A stretch of 12,264 nt of DNA, from positions 1 to 12,264 of the forward strand of contig JAQUQF010000024.1 in NCBI GenBank assembly GCA_028749105.1, read 5' to 3'. A model generated the notes under the pieces. It had not been told where the DNA came from. It worked only from the letters and a program-made list of their open reading frames with translations, and did not search any database. Position 1 is the first letter of the stretch. Every line of letters starts with the position of its first letter. The position numbers and the translations under genes were made by a program. Shown piece by piece: positions 11,512-12,264 of the stretch. This DNA comes from Acidobacteriota bacterium. Lineage in GTDB: Bacteria; Acidobacteriota; Aminicenantia; UBA2199.

Positions 11512-12264
11512 TTGGTCGTTAAAAAGTTAGAAATTAACGGTTTCAGGAACCTGAACGGCTTCGCCGCCTCCTTCGCCGCCGAAAAGAACCTGATCTTCGG
11601 AGCCAACGGCAGCGGCAAGACTTCGGTCATCGAGGCGCTGTTCCTCCTTGGCTTCGGCAAGTCCTTCCTGCCTGTCAGGCGTGGGGAATTGGTCCAGTTC
11701 AACGCCCCGGGATTCTTCTTGAGCGCCGACGTGCTTGGCGGTTCTGGAGAGAACACCGTGAGCGCCAGCCTGGAAAAAAATTTCTCCCTGCGGCTGAACG
11801 GCGAGAGGGCGACGCTGGTGGAGGTCGGGCGCTATATGTATCCGCTGTTCTTTTCCCATTTCAGCTATGGCCTGGTCATCGACTATGCCCCCTACTTCCG
11901 CAAGCTGGTTGATCGCTTCATCTATGGCGTGAGTTCCCTTTACTTTCACGACGTTTTGCGCTATACTAACACTTTAAAACAGAAGAATTCTTTGTTGAAA
12001 AACTTGGGAAAAGCCGTCGATAATTCGGAGTTACACAGTTGGAATTTGCTTTTGGCCGAAGCGGGATGCAAATTAGTTAAAAAGAGAATGGCATTCACCG
12101 ATCAATTGAACCGGGCTATTGGGGACGCTTACGGGTGTGATCTCCAAATGACCTACCGCCCCGCCCTGCTCACCCCCGGGCTTGTTTCCGAGACGACCAT
12201 GCTGGACAACCTGGAGCGGATGAAGAGCGCGGAGATAAAATGCCGGCCAACCCTGATCGGCCCC
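11512..12264 (+). CDS. recF: DNA replication and repair protein RecF (N-terminal part, runs off window)
   Basis: RecF is an SMC-like ATPase that, with RecO and RecR, loads RecA at single-strand gaps. The window holds 251 codons of an expected 350-380 with no stop before the right edge. The N-terminus reads KKLEINGFRNL (4-14), typical of RecF, followed by Walker A GANGSGKT (30-37). The last visible residues RPTLIGP correspond to the conserved GP(H/K)RDD region of the family. The frame is the same as dnaN, so the start must follow the dnaN TAA. The only usable codon is TTG 11512, 6 bases after the stop and without a visible Shine-Dalgarno, which implies re-initiation after dnaN. A stretch from about 11940 to 12130 is clearly more AT-rich, with TTA, AAT and AGA codons unlike the flanks. 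Confidence 0.93.
   Translation, partial: MVVKKLEINGFRNLNGFAASFAAEKNLIFGANGSGKTSVIEALFLLGFGKSFLPVRRGELVQFNAPGFFLSADVLGGSGENTVSASLEKNFSLRLNGERATLVEVGRYMYPLFFSHFSYGLVIDYAPYFRKLVDRFIYGVSSLYFHDVLRYTNTLKQKNSLLKNLGKAVDNSELHSWNLLLAEAGCKLVKKRMAFTDQLNRAIGDAYGCDLQMTYRPALLTPGLVSETTMLDNLERMKSAEIKCRPTLIGP

Overview
The window looks like the chromosomal replication-origin neighbourhood of a moderately GC-rich, diderm (Gram-negative type) bacterium. A CMP-Kdo synthetase gene and a signal-peptide-bearing outer-membrane beta-barrel protein support an LPS-type envelope. Gene content and order (rsmG-parA-parB, dnaA-dnaN-recF, bactofilin) would fit Acidobacteriota/Aminicenantes or a deltaproteobacterium-like lineage. 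That placement is only a guess, because nothing here fixes the phylum.

Layout. (1) The left edge, minus strand, holds a cobalamin (B12) riboswitch with a strong-looking promoter. It reads leftward out of the window, so its target gene is not visible. (2) Positions 248-2252, plus strand, hold three tightly coupled genes: an outer-membrane beta-barrel protein, a nitroreductase-family flavoprotein and a metallo-beta-lactamase-fold hydrolase. Both junctions are stop/start overlaps of the GTGA type. (3) Positions 8771 down to 2272, minus strand, hold a dense run: glnA, a small two-helix membrane protein, rsmG, parA, parB, a bactofilin, kdsB and pyrG. From rsmG to pyrG every junction is an overlap or a single base. 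It meets the plus-strand hydrolase gene tail to tail over a GC-rich hairpin. (4) Positions 8772-8911 are the divergent glnA/dnaA intergenic region. It carries face-to-face promoter candidates whose -35 boxes lie in one 15-bp palindrome, then AT-rich sequence with two inverted DnaA boxes. (5) Positions 8912 to the end, plus strand, hold dnaA, dnaN and the first 251 codons of recF, which runs off the right edge.

How it fits together. The glnA/dnaA intergenic region is the best oriC candidate: transcription diverges from it in both directions, as co-orientation with replication forks would predict. Two parS centromere sites (one perfect 16-mer, one with a single mismatch) flank rsmG about 1.6-2.3 kb from that region, next to the parAB genes whose products would load there. 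A bactofilin gene directly follows parB, and envelope (kdsB) and CTP (pyrG) genes follow that. CTP is the substrate of KdsB and is also the nucleotide that ParB family proteins bind and hydrolyse, so the operon contains a CTP producer and two CTP users.

I found no mobile elements, CRISPR arrays, tRNAs or rRNAs. The most unusual points are the altered P-loop and DNA-recognition motif of DnaA, the shared -35 palindrome, the possibly leaderless starts of glnA and the beta-barrel gene, the bactofilin/ParABS/CTP linkage, and the unannotated small membrane protein.
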